Positions 8,711 to 17,495 are shown, counted from the first letter of the stretch. The stretch is 41,324 nucleotides of DNA from Gammaproteobacteria bacterium 39-13 (GCA_001898235.1 MKTN01000058.1:1-41324); one strand, 5' to 3'. Translations and numbers: made by a program. Notes: generated from the sequence alone by a model not told the origin.

Positions 8711-9796
8711 ATGAAATCATTTACCGATAAAATAGTCAGCGATCCTCATCATCCTTCCTTTTTCCCTACATTCAGGCAATTAGGTTATGGCGATTTGCAC
8801 ATCAAATATGACGAATCTTCGGATATGCTGGCCATTATTGCTATTCATAGTACCCATTTAGGACCTGCTTTGGGCGGCTGTCGATTTTTGAGTTATCCGT
8901 CGCTTGATGCAGCAATCCTCGATGCCATGCGTTTAGCACATGGCATGAGCTATAAAGCTGCTATTAGTAATTTGCCATTAGGGGGTGGAAAAGCCGTTGT
9001 TATTCGTCCTCCTAATCTAACAGATCGCACACGTATTTTTCGAAGCCTGGGTCATTTTATCAATGAGCTAGGAGGTCGTTATATCACCGCCGAAGATAGT
9101 GGCACTTCAGTGGCAGATATGGATATCGTGCGCACGGTAACTCCCTATGTAACAGGACACAGCAGTCAATCCTTTAGTTTTAAAGATCCGGCGCCTATTA
9201 CCGCTTTTGGCGTTAGACGAGGTATAGAAGCAGCGATTAAACATCGATTTCACCAACATTCTTTAGCAGGGATCCGAGTCACTATCCAAGGAGTTGGGCA
9301 TGTAGGTTACCATCTCGCAAAAGAGCTTTCGCAACAAGGTGCTAAATTAACTATCTGCGATATTAATCAAGAAGCATTACAGCGCTGCGCAGAAGAATTT
9401 CGAGCACAAATTATTGCACCTGAAGATGTCCATAAGGTTGAATGTGATGTATTTTCGCCTTGTGCTCTGGGAAACGTCATTCATTCGAAAAATATTAAAG
9501 AAATTCGAGCTCCAATTATTGCAGGCAGTGCCAATAACCAACTCGAAGGACCTGAGATGGCACAACAACTCAAAGATCAAGGGATCCTTTATGCTCCTGA
9601 TTACGCACTCAATGCCGGCGGACTCATCTACGTTGCCGCTCAATATTCGAATCAAAATGAGCAAAGTGCTAAAGAGAAAGTAGAAAATATTTATAATACC
9701 ATGTTGATGATTTTTGAATGTGCGCAAAATGAAAACTTACCTACCCTGACAATTGCTGATCGCTTAGCAGAACAGCGTTTACATCATTCTGCCTAA
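8711..9796 (+). CDS. Leucine/valine-type amino acid dehydrogenase
   Basis: NAD-dependent oxidative deamination of branched-chain amino acids in the Glu/Leu/Phe/Val dehydrogenase family; 361 residues, as in leucine dehydrogenase. The N-terminal catalytic domain has LGPALGGCR, the lysine motif GMSYKAA, and LPLGGGKAVV with the second catalytic lysine. The C-terminal Rossmann domain has GVGHVGYHLA and the typical GSANNQL. An in-frame GTG 9 bp earlier (8702) is possible. I chose the ATG because GGAG lies just before it, although the spacing is short. Stands alone, divergent from the GGDEF/EAL gene. Could supply energy from host leucine and valine, a common fuel choice in this group (inference). 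Confidence 0.92.
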   Translation: MKSFTDKIVSDPHHPSFFPTFRQLGYGDLHIKYDESSDMLAIIAIHSTHLGPALGGCRFLSYPSLDAAILDAMRLAHGMSYKAAISNLPLGGGKAVVIRPPNLTDRTRIFRSLGHFINELGGRYITAEDSGTSVADMDIVRTVTPYVTGHSSQSFSFKDPAPITAFGVRRGIEAAIKHRFHQHSLAGIRVTIQGVGHVGYHLAKELSQQGAKLTICDINQEALQRCAEEFRAQIIAPEDVHKVECDVFSPCALGNVIHSKNIKEIRAPIIAGSANNQLEGPEMAQQLKDQGILYAPDYALNAGGLIYVAAQYSNQNEQSAKEKVENIYNTMLMIFECAQNENLPTLTIADRLAEQRLHHSA

Positions 9797-9900
9797 AAGC
9801 ATCAAGAAGGGTGAATATTCATGTATTTTTCTGACTTTACTAGGTAATAGAAATCAGGTAAGCTGCCTTCATTTTATTTTGTTAGGTAACCGCCATTCAC

Positions 9901-11946
9901 ATGAAACACTCACCCACTCCTGAATCTACTACTGAGCATTTGCAAAAGTATTCTTCATTTCAATCTAAACAAGAAGCTTCTAAAGTAAGCTTAGATCCCT
10001 TAGAACGAATGAAACAGGTCCAAGATGAATGGTTATCAGGCGTGGGTGAGGAATTTTGTCTAAAAACACTTAAACAACTTCATCAACAATCAATTGATGC
10101 CAGCGCAGGTTCCAGCACATTTTTACCCCCCGAAGAAGTCGAGCAAAAAATCCGAGAAACTCCTATTCTTGGATGGGTAGAATATACCAATCATTTACCA
10201 CAAAAAGATCTCGTCAAAGCCGCTGAGCAATATTTTAAAAAAATTGAAGTGTTAGACAAAACCACACAGCTTGAAGTAGATGTTTATGACCAAGATTTAT
10301 CAAATGGCTATTTTTGTTATGTTGGACACGGCACAACTGAGCTTTTCACTTCAGCGTTGAAATCCATTAAAAAACATCCAAATGACGTTGTTATCATTAC
10401 GGATCCTACTTATGGTTTATTTATCCCTCCTCTGCTTGAAGAAAGCAAAGGGGTAGAGATCCTAAAAATTAATGAAGAAAATAATTATAAGCCTGATCCC
10501 AAAGCGTTAACAAATTTAATTGAAACAACCAATGCAAAATTACAAAATACCTATCTTATTGAAGTCAAAATAATAGCCGCATTTTTATCCGCCTTTTTTC
10601 AAGTAAATGAAAAATTCTTGTCAAAACTAGATGAAATAGATTTAACACAGAAATGTGATGCTTTAAAATATATGCTGATTTCTTCTCAGGCAAAACCTGA
10701 AACGCTGGATCAAGCTGTCAGTGTCTTTAACCAAACGCTCAACAAATACTTGAAAAAAATTCCTTCAGAAGTTGCTCCTTATTGGCAGAATAAACTGAGC
10801 TTATCTTATTGCCCCCGCGTTCGCGGGTATTTTCATATTAATCCACAAATGCCATTAGGTACTATTTGCAGCCAATCAGACATTGATTCACTCGCTGACA
10901 GTTTAAGCCATTTCCCTGATATCACTGTGATTGATGATTTAACCTATTATGATTTATGCTTAAGCCAAAAGACAAGGCCAGGCACTTTTGCCAAATCTCA
11001 ACTAAAGAACAAAACACTCACTTTATATAGCATCTCAAAGCAATTTGCTTTAGCTGGTGTACGGACAGGGATAGCAATTGGACCTCAGAACATCATTCAA
11101 CCCATTGCCAAACATTCCTTTAATTCTGTCAATACACCATCGGTATTTACCTCTGAAGCTGCATTTCAAATTTTTAAAATGGATCATAAGAAACGAGAAA
11201 AATATTTGCTAGAAACCAATGAAGAATATGCATTTCGTCGCGACTTTGCTATTGCACTTTTAAAAGGGATTGAGCACATAGGCAATGCTGAACATCAAGA
11301 AAAAATTAAAGCAACATTAAAAGAGCTAAAGATATCTGCTCGTCAACAAACATTATTACTTCAAGGCATTAAAGGGATCACCTTCCCTGTTATTCCAGAG
11401 GCTGGATTCTTTTTACTCATTGATTTTTCCCATTACAAAGATCAATACATTAGCTCAACCCAACTTCAAACTAGTCGTGATTTTCGTAATGCATTTTACA
11501 GTTTGGCAGATCTCAACACATTACCTGGCGAGATGATGCTTCATTTTGACAAACCGATTTTGCGCTTCTCCTTTTCTCTTACCCCAAAAGATATTTTAGA
11601 AAGTGTCTATCGGTTTAAGAATGTGCTTTCTCTTTGTCGCCCCGAACCTGAATTAACAGCCAGTGACAAGGCATCGCCCACAGTAGAGAAAGTTAAGAAA
11701 CTATCTCCAGCCACGAGAACAGTCCGTCATGATAAAGGATCACAAAAAGTAATCACACGAGAAGATAAAAAAATAGATACAGAGGCTAAAGATTCTTATT
11801 CTCCTGCAATCTTAAATGCATTTAATCAACATAAAAAAGAGAAAAAGAAGACTCCAGTGCAAGCAAACGATAGCAAGAGAAAACAAACACGCGTAAAGCG
11901 GAAAATAAAACCCAATACGCGCTATGCAGGAGAAACCTATGTTTAA
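9901..11946 (+). CDS. Large aminotransferase-like protein with insertion and basic tail
   Basis: 681 residues, against about 400 for ordinary class I/II aminotransferases. The PLP fold is recognisable: VGHGTTELF (142-150), DPTYG (168-172), the aspartate/tyrosine pair in IDDLTYYD (345-351), the Schiff-base lysine Lys380 in LYSISKQFALAGVRTG, and Arg388. A stretch of about 95 residues (about 213-308) interrupts the core just before INPQMPLG, where normal enzymes have a short NPTG turn. After about 590 comes a Lys/Arg-rich, disordered-looking tail with clusters such as KKEKKK and KRKQTRVKRK that resemble nuclear localisation signals. It may be a catalytic protein adapted for secretion into a host, but no reaction can be named. 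Its transcript ends at the terminator at 11975. Confidence 0.75.
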   Translation: MKHSPTPESTTEHLQKYSSFQSKQEASKVSLDPLERMKQVQDEWLSGVGEEFCLKTLKQLHQQSIDASAGSSTFLPPEEVEQKIRETPILGWVEYTNHLPQKDLVKAAEQYFKKIEVLDKTTQLEVDVYDQDLSNGYFCYVGHGTTELFTSALKSIKKHPNDVVIITDPTYGLFIPPLLEESKGVEILKINEENNYKPDPKALTNLIETTNAKLQNTYLIEVKIIAAFLSAFFQVNEKFLSKLDEIDLTQKCDALKYMLISSQAKPETLDQAVSVFNQTLNKYLKKIPSEVAPYWQNKLSLSYCPRVRGYFHINPQMPLGTICSQSDIDSLADSLSHFPDITVIDDLTYYDLCLSQKTRPGTFAKSQLKNKTLTLYSISKQFALAGVRTGIAIGPQNIIQPIAKHSFNSVNTPSVFTSEAAFQIFKMDHKKREKYLLETNEEYAFRRDFAIALLKGIEHIGNAEHQEKIKATLKELKISARQQTLLLQGIKGITFPVIPEAGFFLLIDFSHYKDQYISSTQLQTSRDFRNAFYSLADLNTLPGEMMLHFDKPILRFSFSLTPKDILESVYRFKNVLSLCRPEPELTASDKASPTVEKVKKLSPATRTVRHDKGSQKVITREDKKIDTEAKDSYSPAILNAFNQHKKEKKKTPVQANDSKRKQTRVKRKIKPNTRYAGETYV

Positions 11947-11974
11947 AGGGGAGCCCCTTAAACTTCACTTTGCT

Positions 11975-12003
11975 AGAGAGGGGATTTTATCCCCTCTTTT
12001 TTA
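11975..12003 (+). terminator. Rho-independent terminator
   Basis: AGAGGGGA (11977-11984), loop TTTTA, TCCCCTCT (11990-11997), then a T run. It lies 30 bp after the aminotransferase-like gene. A second stem (GTTTAA-A-GGGG with CCCCTTAAAC, 11941-11963) overlaps that gene's stop codon. Confidence 0.88.
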
Positions 12004-12048
12004 TGGTAATCTCACAACAACATTCTCAGCAAACCAACGAGGCAGGCT

Positions 12049-12996
12049 ATGCAAACAGGACCTAACCCAAGTGATTTAGTCTCTTTTGTTCAAGAACACT
12101 ATGCGACTAAACTACATCATCTTCCAGGTGAAATTGGCAATTGCAAAAAAGTACTACAATTGGGGCCTGCGCTTAATACAGATCTCAATAAAGTAGGTCT
12201 TGCACTAACACGTTATTGCGAGTCAAAAGATAAAGAACTCATTGAATATGAATATCAATATCTTACCTATCTCAAAGAAAATGGCTATCCTGTTATCTCA
12301 CTTCATAGCAATGTTTTCGAAATAACAGCCCCTGGAGGGAAAGTGCATTATGGCATGCTAATGGATTATGTTGAAAATGCGACATTTATTGAAGCTAAAA
12401 CACCGTCTTCTTTAAGCTTAATGTTATTTTCAGCATTGCTTAATATCAAAACCTATCCTCAAGAAGCTTGGCTTGCCCTTCGTGAAGCAGAACTTTGTGC
12501 AAAAATCCGTGACCAACTCCAAATCCCTTCTGCATTTCAATTATTACGCCAACGCGCAGCTGTTTTATATGAAAAATTTTCTCTGCTAATTGAGAAATTA
12601 GAGGCAGACAAATTAGCAATTGCTGATTTACAAATTTTAATTACCCCTAATGGCGAATTAACAATCATTGATCCATTAGATATAGTTAATTTTAATCCTG
12701 AAGAAAAGACAGCTGTTTCTCTTTTTCAACCAAAGAAGAAATCCGGGGAGGATTTTATCTCCTTTTTGCTGCAGACGAAAAATTGGTTAGAACGGGCGCG
12801 CTCACTTTGTAAAAGCATGATTCAAGCACAATCACCTGCTGCATTAGAAGAATTTCTTCACCTACGGACAAACGGATTGTATTTCAGTCAAAGCGATCCC
12901 AAGGGGAAATCTCGCATTGCTCAGCTACGTTCCACAATGCAACCTGTCTCACCGCCGCAAGAACAAACTCCAAAAAATACTTTTGCATTAAAATGA
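12049..12996 (+). CDS. Kinase-fold-like protein, paralogue of the 13054-14304 gene
   Basis: 315 residues, not a recognised family by name. It is clearly related to the facing gene: FSLLIEKLEADKLAIADLQ against FSTFIEKLEAACIKIADLQ, then ILI...TIIDPLD against ILI...FIIDPLA. The order resembles a protein or aminoglycoside kinase. A Glu-bearing helix (IEYEYQYLTYLKENGYPVI, 65-83) comes first, then a hinge-like strand (YGMLMDYVE, 101-109), a catalytic-loop-like ADLQILI with Asp193, and a metal-site-like IIDPL with Asp208, 15 residues later. The usual beta-3 lysine is not evident (GLALTRYC), so it may be a pseudokinase or have a different active site. No signal peptide or membrane helix. Candidate secreted effector by company and composition; this is inference. 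Confidence 0.65.
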   Translation: MQTGPNPSDLVSFVQEHYATKLHHLPGEIGNCKKVLQLGPALNTDLNKVGLALTRYCESKDKELIEYEYQYLTYLKENGYPVISLHSNVFEITAPGGKVHYGMLMDYVENATFIEAKTPSSLSLMLFSALLNIKTYPQEAWLALREAELCAKIRDQLQIPSAFQLLRQRAAVLYEKFSLLIEKLEADKLAIADLQILITPNGELTIIDPLDIVNFNPEEKTAVSLFQPKKKSGEDFISFLLQTKNWLERARSLCKSMIQAQSPAALEEFLHLRTNGLYFSQSDPKGKSRIAQLRSTMQPVSPPQEQTPKNTFALK

Positions 12997-13028
12997 TCTA
13001 AAATTTGCTTCGACTTATAATGTATCTC

Positions 13029-13056
13029 TGACGCATCCATGATGCGTCATTTTTTA
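13029..13056 (+). terminator. Rho-independent terminator
   Basis: TGACGCATC (13029-13037), loop CAT, GATGCGTCA (13041-13049), then a T run. It ends the plus-strand kinase-fold gene, and its T-tract overlaps the last codons of the converging gene. Confidence 0.88.
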
Positions 13057-14304
13057 ATTTTTTAATTTTCTACTACTGGTTTTTTCAATCTTCTCTAATT
13101 CTTCACCCTTCTCTAAGGCTTTGTCCGAATCATGGGAAATGATTTCAGCATTTTCTAAAACAGTTATTTTCGTCGTAATTTCCCCTGAGACTGAAACCGA
13201 AGGCATAGGAGTAAAATTTCTTTCTAACATTTTGAAATCTATTTTTGGTTTTAAAAATTTTTTTAATAATGGACTCATTTTTCCTGATATGGATCTTTCA
13301 ATCTTTTCTTCTGATTGCTCACCAGAAAGAAATAAATCCTTCATCTCAGCTAAATTCCTGGTTTTAGATGCATTTGCTAACCAAGTCTGAATAGCACGTA
13401 ACATTTTAGTCGTGTTTGCTAGCCCTTGAGAGAGCGCCTCATCGATAACGAAGGCTTTCTGCGATTGATCTAGCACATCGGTGTAGCGCACAATATTTGT
13501 TCCCTGCACATTAAAAACAGCAAGAGGGTCAATAATAAATAACTGTTGAGATTCATCTATTAGAATTTGCAGATCTGCTATCTTGATGCAAGCAGCTTCC
13601 AATTTTTCAATAAATGTTGAAAAATTTCGCATGAGTTTCGATATTTTATCTTGCACACTCACAAACGTCACAACCCCATTTTGAATATTCATATCAATTT
13701 TTTGACGAATATTCTCTAATTGCATGACCCAACCTTCGCCTTTGGGAATTTGTACATTAAACAGCATTGCTGGCAATAAGGTTTTAATAGCATCGGGATG
13801 CTTACCCTCTATCATCAATACATGGGGCTGCCAATTCATGATCACAGCAGCGTATTTTTCTTTCCCAAATTCGAACACATCTCCATAAGTTCGAATACAG
13901 GGCATTCCTAATTTTGATAATGCCCCTAAATAAGCGCATTCATTTTCTAGGGCTTTTTTATCTTCTTCCCTGGTCGCTTTGCTATGATACATAATAGCGA
14001 CTGCATATTGTTCTTCTAAGGGAACAACGAGTTTAAACTCTCCTCTGGCAGCAAGCGGAGAATCCAACAAAGTGGCAGCCGTTTGATTGGCTTTTTCCTG
14101 GAGTTCTTTGATTTTATTGAGTGGTAGAATTTGTTTATTTAAATGCGCTTGAGGCTCAAATTCTTGATGATTTTCCGGATTGATATTTTCTTTTTCCGAT
14201 TGAAGCTGTACTTCCTTTTTTAATAATACACAAAGCGAATCTAACAGCTCTTGTTCTTCTTCTTTACTAAGGTCAACATCTATACCATCAATCGGACACA
14301 TCAA
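13054..14304 (-). CDS. Kinase-fold-like protein, paralogue of the 12049-12996 gene
   Basis: 416 residues with about 85 extra at the N-terminus (Glu-rich helical, KEEEQELLDSLCVLLKKE) and about 80 extra at the C-terminus compared with its paralogue. The shared core runs from about 95 to 330: a strand YAVAIMYHS where kinases have VAIK, a Glu-bearing helix ALENECAYLGALSKLGMP (118-135), a hinge-like strand YAAVIM (151-156), the loop IADLQILI (Asp244) and IIDPLA (Asp259). The missing beta-3 lysine again suggests an atypical kinase or pseudokinase. The N-terminus begins MMCPIDG; the second Met is an alternative. No export signal. The C-terminus is rich in Lys and Glu (SDKALEKGEELEKIEKTSSRK), as in many type IV effectors of Legionella, which is suggestive only. 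Confidence 0.65.
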   Translation of the reverse strand: MMCPIDGIDVDLSKEEEQELLDSLCVLLKKEVQLQSEKENINPENHQEFEPQAHLNKQILPLNKIKELQEKANQTAATLLDSPLAARGEFKLVVPLEEQYAVAIMYHSKATREEDKKALENECAYLGALSKLGMPCIRTYGDVFEFGKEKYAAVIMNWQPHVLMIEGKHPDAIKTLLPAMLFNVQIPKGEGWVMQLENIRQKIDMNIQNGVVTFVSVQDKISKLMRNFSTFIEKLEAACIKIADLQILIDESQQLFIIDPLAVFNVQGTNIVRYTDVLDQSQKAFVIDEALSQGLANTTKMLRAIQTWLANASKTRNLAEMKDLFLSGEQSEEKIERSISGKMSPLLKKFLKPKIDFKMLERNFTPMPSVSVSGEITTKITVLENAEIISHDSDKALEKGEELEKIEKTSSRKLKN

Positions 14305-14478
14305 ACAACTCTCATACTAACTAAAAGTTATTTAGGATACATTCAAATTTGATAAACCTCAAGTTTGAAGAAACGCCATAAGAATAATAACAAGGAATAA
14401 TCAAATATTTTGCTAAGAAAATAGAAAATTTTTGATGATTATACACGAAATAACACTAGGCACACGCCATTAGGGGTC

Positions 14479-14787
14479 TTATGATTTTTTTAACGTAGAG
14501 ATCACTTGATGTAACTCGTTAATTTCATCCAACAATTCTAAAGCTAAAGAAATCCCTTCCCAATTTATATTCAAGTCTCGATGTAAACGCCATGCTTTCT
14601 TAAAACGAATGAGATCTGAGCTTATAAATACCCATTGCTGCAAGGTTTGACCTTGGGGTGAAAGGATCCCATGTTGGATCATTTCAATAATTATCTTTTC
14701 TTCAACATCACTAATCTCAACTATTTCACGAAGCGTATAAGTCGCGCTTTCATCTAATAATGTGCCCTCATGAATAGAATCGTTCAT
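14479..14787 (-). CDS. cbpM: CbpM-type modulator of CbpA
   Basis: A 102-residue MerR-like protein that in E. coli binds the J-domain of CbpA and inhibits its co-chaperone and DNA-binding activity. Visible features are the helix-turn-helix-like segment TYTLREIVEISDVEEKIIIEMIQHGILSP (about 16-44) and a helical second half with LELLDEINELHQVISTLKK. It lies 2 bp downstream of cbpA on the same strand, the standard order for this pair. Identification rests on length, the MerR-like start and the neighbour. Confidence 0.85.
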   Translation of the reverse strand: MNDSIHEGTLLDESATYTLREIVEISDVEEKIIIEMIQHGILSPQGQTLQQWVFISSDLIRFKKAWRLHRDLNINWEGISLALELLDEINELHQVISTLKKS

Positions 14788-14789
14788 CT

Positions 14790-15737
14790 TTACACTCCCA
14801 ATCCTTGACGTGGATTAAAAGGCATTTGTTTCGCCATTTCTTCATACAATGCCTTGGTTTGCTCTGTATTCGCGGCTGGGGTTTGAATTTGCAAGATCAC
14901 ATATTGATCCCCTACCGGCTCTCCTGGCAACCCTCTTCCTTTTAGGCGCATTTTTTGTCCACTTTGTGCATGAGATGGGATTTTTAAATTGACATTCCCC
15001 CCCAACGTTGGAACTGAAATGGTCGCACCGAGCGCTGCTTCCCAAGGTGTAATGGGTAAAATCAAATGCACATCCTTGCGGTGCAAAGTAAAATAGGGAT
15101 GTGCTTCGATTTCGATTTCAACATAAATATCACCCTTTGGTCCTCCCCCAATACCTTCCCCCCCTTGTTCTTTAAGGCGGATCTGACTCCCTTGCGATAC
15201 GCCTGCCGGAATTTTTACATTTAAGCTCTTAGTTTCTGATGTACGACCTTCAGGCGTCTGTATAGGCAACTGCAGCTGCAGCGTTTGAACGCCACCATGA
15301 TATGCCTCAAGTAGGGGAATACGTATTTTGACATGGAAATCTCTTCCCTTTTGTCGAAAATGTGGTTGCGCCTTACCTCTATGAGCAAAACCTGCTTGGC
15401 CACCAAAAATTGAGTTAAAAAATTCACTAAAGTCAGCCGTATCTTCTGGTGAGAATCCATTTTGTTCATCGCGCTGATAGCCTCTGCCACCTGCCTGCGT
15501 AAACTCTGGCTGGCGCTGCCAACCCCCCGTACGCAACTCATCATACTGTTTACGCTTTTGCTCGTCTTTTAGTACTTCCCATGCTTCATTAATCTCTTTA
15601 AAGCGATGCTCTGCGTCTGGTAATTTGCTCACATCTGGGTGATATTGTCTCGCCAATTTTCGAAAGGCGCGTTTAATATCGTCAGTGGGTGTTTCAGGCG
15701 TCACACCTAAAATCTTGTAATAATCTTTGAATTCCAT
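14790..15737 (-). CDS. cbpA: Curved DNA-binding protein / DnaJ-family co-chaperone
   Basis: DnaK co-chaperone and nucleoid-associated protein, 315 residues. The J-domain (about 5-70) carries HPD in YHPDVSK. A Gly-rich linker with PEFTQAGGRGYQRDE follows, then two DnaJ C-terminal substrate domains (VKIRIPLLEAYHGG..., then ISVPTLGGNVNLKIP...). There is no Cys-rich zinc domain, which separates CbpA from DnaJ. The frame is open 40 codons further upstream, but MEFKDYYKILGV is the conserved family start, so 15737 is used. Operon with cbpM. Divergent from the UmuD-like gene with a shared 124-bp promoter region. Confidence 0.95.
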   Translation of the reverse strand: MEFKDYYKILGVTPETPTDDIKRAFRKLARQYHPDVSKLPDAEHRFKEINEAWEVLKDEQKRKQYDELRTGGWQRQPEFTQAGGRGYQRDEQNGFSPEDTADFSEFFNSIFGGQAGFAHRGKAQPHFRQKGRDFHVKIRIPLLEAYHGGVQTLQLQLPIQTPEGRTSETKSLNVKIPAGVSQGSQIRLKEQGGEGIGGGPKGDIYVEIEIEAHPYFTLHRKDVHLILPITPWEAALGATISVPTLGGNVNLKIPSHAQSGQKMRLKGRGLPGEPVGDQYVILQIQTPAANTEQTKALYEEMAKQMPFNPRQGLGV

Positions 15738-15776
15738 TTTATACTCGTTTGCGAAGGATCTCTTTTTGGGCTCTAT

Positions 15777-15841
15777 ATAATTGTACAACAACCACCCGTT
15801 GATTTCTTTGCTAAGGATGTTATACTTTTGATAATTGTACA
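15777..15841. promoter_or_regulatory. Promoter with paired TTGTACA boxes
   Basis: Between the divergent cbpA and UmuD-like genes, the 11-mer ATAATTGTACA occurs at 15777-15787 and again at 15831-15841, 54 bp apart in the same direction. The first extends to the palindrome TTGTACAA. A plus-strand promoter TTGATT (15799-15804), N16, TATACT (15821-15826) sits between them, and its start point would fall in the second box. That arrangement fits a repressor site controlling the UmuD-like gene. It does not match the E. coli LexA box. Confidence 0.5.
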
Positions 15842-15861
15842 CCTTTCTATAAATCATTCTT

Positions 15862-16476
15862 ATGACAAAGAAAACTCGTTCTCCTCATGCTCTAAAATTG
15901 GTGCGAGGCGGAAAGCGCGATGGCGCAGGACGTCCACAAGGTAGTGGAAAATATGGAGAACCCACCAAAGCTATTCGTGTCCCTCAAAGTCTTGTTGATG
16001 GGATCCAGCATTTATTAGCGCAATACGGCCAGGGTAGAACACATACATCTCCACCCTTTGCCTATAAAACACAACCTTACCCACCTTTACATTTACCGCT
16101 GTATGCTAATAAGGTTCCCGCTGGTTTTCCTTCACCTGCTGACGACTATATGGAAGCAGCATTAGACTTAAACGAATATGTTGTCAAAAATCCAGCTTCT
16201 ACTTTCTATGTACGAGTAGAAGGAAACTCAATGCTGGGGGCCGGGATCCACCCTAATGATATCCTTGTGGTTGATCTTTCCCTTGAACCCCGCGATGGAC
16301 ATGTCGTCATTGCGTTGGTCAACGGTGAATTTACGGTAAAGCGTTTACAAGTAGCAAAGAATAAACAAGTTTCACTACATCCTGAAAATGATGAATATCC
16401 TATCATCACCATTAAAGAAGGTATGGATTTTCGGATTTGGGGAGTGGTAACGAATGTGATTCATTCATTTGTATAA
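15862..16476 (+). CDS. UmuD-like S24 autoprotease with N-terminal extension
   Basis: 204 residues. Residues 86-204 align with UmuD: the self-cleavage dipeptide Ala87-Gly88 in PAGFPSPADDYMEAALDLNEY (UmuD has CGFPSPAADYVEQ), catalytic Ser123 in GNSM, and Lys160 in NGEFTVKRL. Cleavage-to-Ser (35) and Ser-to-Lys (37) distances equal those in E. coli UmuD. The first 63 or so residues are extra: a basic GGKRDGAGRPQGSGKYG (AT-hook-like GRP) and TKAIRVPQSLVDGIQHLL, which resembles a short DNA-binding segment. No umuC lies next to it. It could be a UmuD for translesion synthesis or a self-cleaving repressor. Cleavage would separate the DNA-binding part from the protease core. No clear ribosome site. 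Confidence 0.88.
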   Translation: MTKKTRSPHALKLVRGGKRDGAGRPQGSGKYGEPTKAIRVPQSLVDGIQHLLAQYGQGRTHTSPPFAYKTQPYPPLHLPLYANKVPAGFPSPADDYMEAALDLNEYVVKNPASTFYVRVEGNSMLGAGIHPNDILVVDLSLEPRDGHVVIALVNGEFTVKRLQVAKNKQVSLHPENDEYPIITIKEGMDFRIWGVVTNVIHSFV

Positions 16477-16500
16477 CCCACCTATGCATAGTCACAGCAC

Positions 16501-16531
16501 ATGAGTTTTCGTGTAGACACCGAGAACTCAT
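16501..16531. repeat. 31-bp near-perfect palindrome
   Basis: ATGAGTTTTCGTGT and ACACCGAGAACTCAT pair around a 2-base loop, with one mismatch and one bulge. It lies between the converging UmuD-like and htpX genes. It has no U-tract on the plus strand. It probably acts as a terminator or RNA-stabilising hairpin for either transcript. Confidence 0.55.
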
Positions 16532-16547
16532 CTGCGAAGACTAGAGG

Positions 16548-17417
16548 CTAGAATAAAGATAAATTTTCTAAGCGTTGAATACGCTCACCGATCGGGGGAT
16601 GCGTAGAAAACAACAGTGACCATTGTTTATTATGTAAAGGATTAATAATAAACAAATGCGCCGTTGCAGGGTTATGTTCAGTTTCTTCCAAGCGATTATT
16701 TTCTCGCGCTTTTTCTAATTTGCGCAAAGCGTTAGCTAACCACATCGGATCGCCGCACAATTCAGCGCCCTTTTCATCGGCAGCAAACTCACGTGCTCTA
16801 GATATCGCCATTTGGATCATAACTGCAAACATGGGCGCAATCATTGACATAACCATCATGGTAAATTTGCCATTGCGTCCGGCTTCATCTTTTCTACCCA
16901 TGCCAAACATCACCGTCCATTGCACCATGTTTGCTAAAATATTGACCGCACCGCCTATACAAGCAGCAATACAAGAAATTAAGGTATCACGATGCTGCAC
17001 ATGTGCAAGTTCATGCGCAATCACACCTGCAAGCTCATCTTTTGTTAATAAGGAGATCATCCCTGTTGTCACAGCAATCGCTGCATGCTCTGGACTACGT
17101 CCAGTTGCAAAAGCATTAGGCGCATTTTCTTCAATGACATAAATAGCGGGACGAGGGATATTCGCTCTTTCAGCAAGATAAGCAGCGGTTGCATAAAGCT
17201 GGGGTTGCTCATCTGAGCGAACTTCTCGCGCTCTATAGAGCGCCAAAATGATTTTATCGGAAAACCAATAAGCACCAAAATTGATAACCAGCGCACTTAA
17301 AAACGCCATCATCAAGCCTGATTTCCCTCCAAAGGATTGCCCAAAATACAACAAAAGCGCAGTAAGCACCCCTAAAAGCAAGGTCGTTTTTAAGCTATTT
17401 GGAGATAATTGATTCAT
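16548..17417 (-). CDS. htpX: Membrane zinc metalloprotease HtpX
   Basis: Inner-membrane M48 protease that degrades misfolded membrane proteins together with FtsH. 289 residues, the usual length. There are two N-terminal membrane helices (about 10-50), then the zinc motif HELAH in AHELAHVQHRD near 134-143, hydrophobic segments about 150-200, and the third zinc ligand Glu in REFAADEKGAEL. The start has AGGGC about 7 bases upstream. It is the last of three same-strand envelope genes (deacetylase, lipoprotein, htpX), but a 78-bp gap could hold its own promoter. Confidence 0.97.
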   Translation of the reverse strand: MNQLSPNSLKTTLLLGVLTALLLYFGQSFGGKSGLMMAFLSALVINFGAYWFSDKIILALYRAREVRSDEQPQLYATAAYLAERANIPRPAIYVIEENAPNAFATGRSPEHAAIAVTTGMISLLTKDELAGVIAHELAHVQHRDTLISCIAACIGGAVNILANMVQWTVMFGMGRKDEAGRNGKFTMMVMSMIAPMFAVMIQMAISRAREFAADEKGAELCGDPMWLANALRKLEKARENNRLEETEHNPATAHLFIINPLHNKQWSLLFSTHPPIGERIQRLENLSLF

Positions 17418-17495
17418 TTTTTGCCCTAAAACCGGCTAAAGGGCACATGATAACATAAAATTATTTAGCAATGTAAATATTAAAATAGTGGGTAA

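Noticed and set aside
15738..15861. LexA box upstream of the UmuD-like gene
   Set aside because: No CTGT-N8-ACAG is present; the paired boxes have a different sequence.
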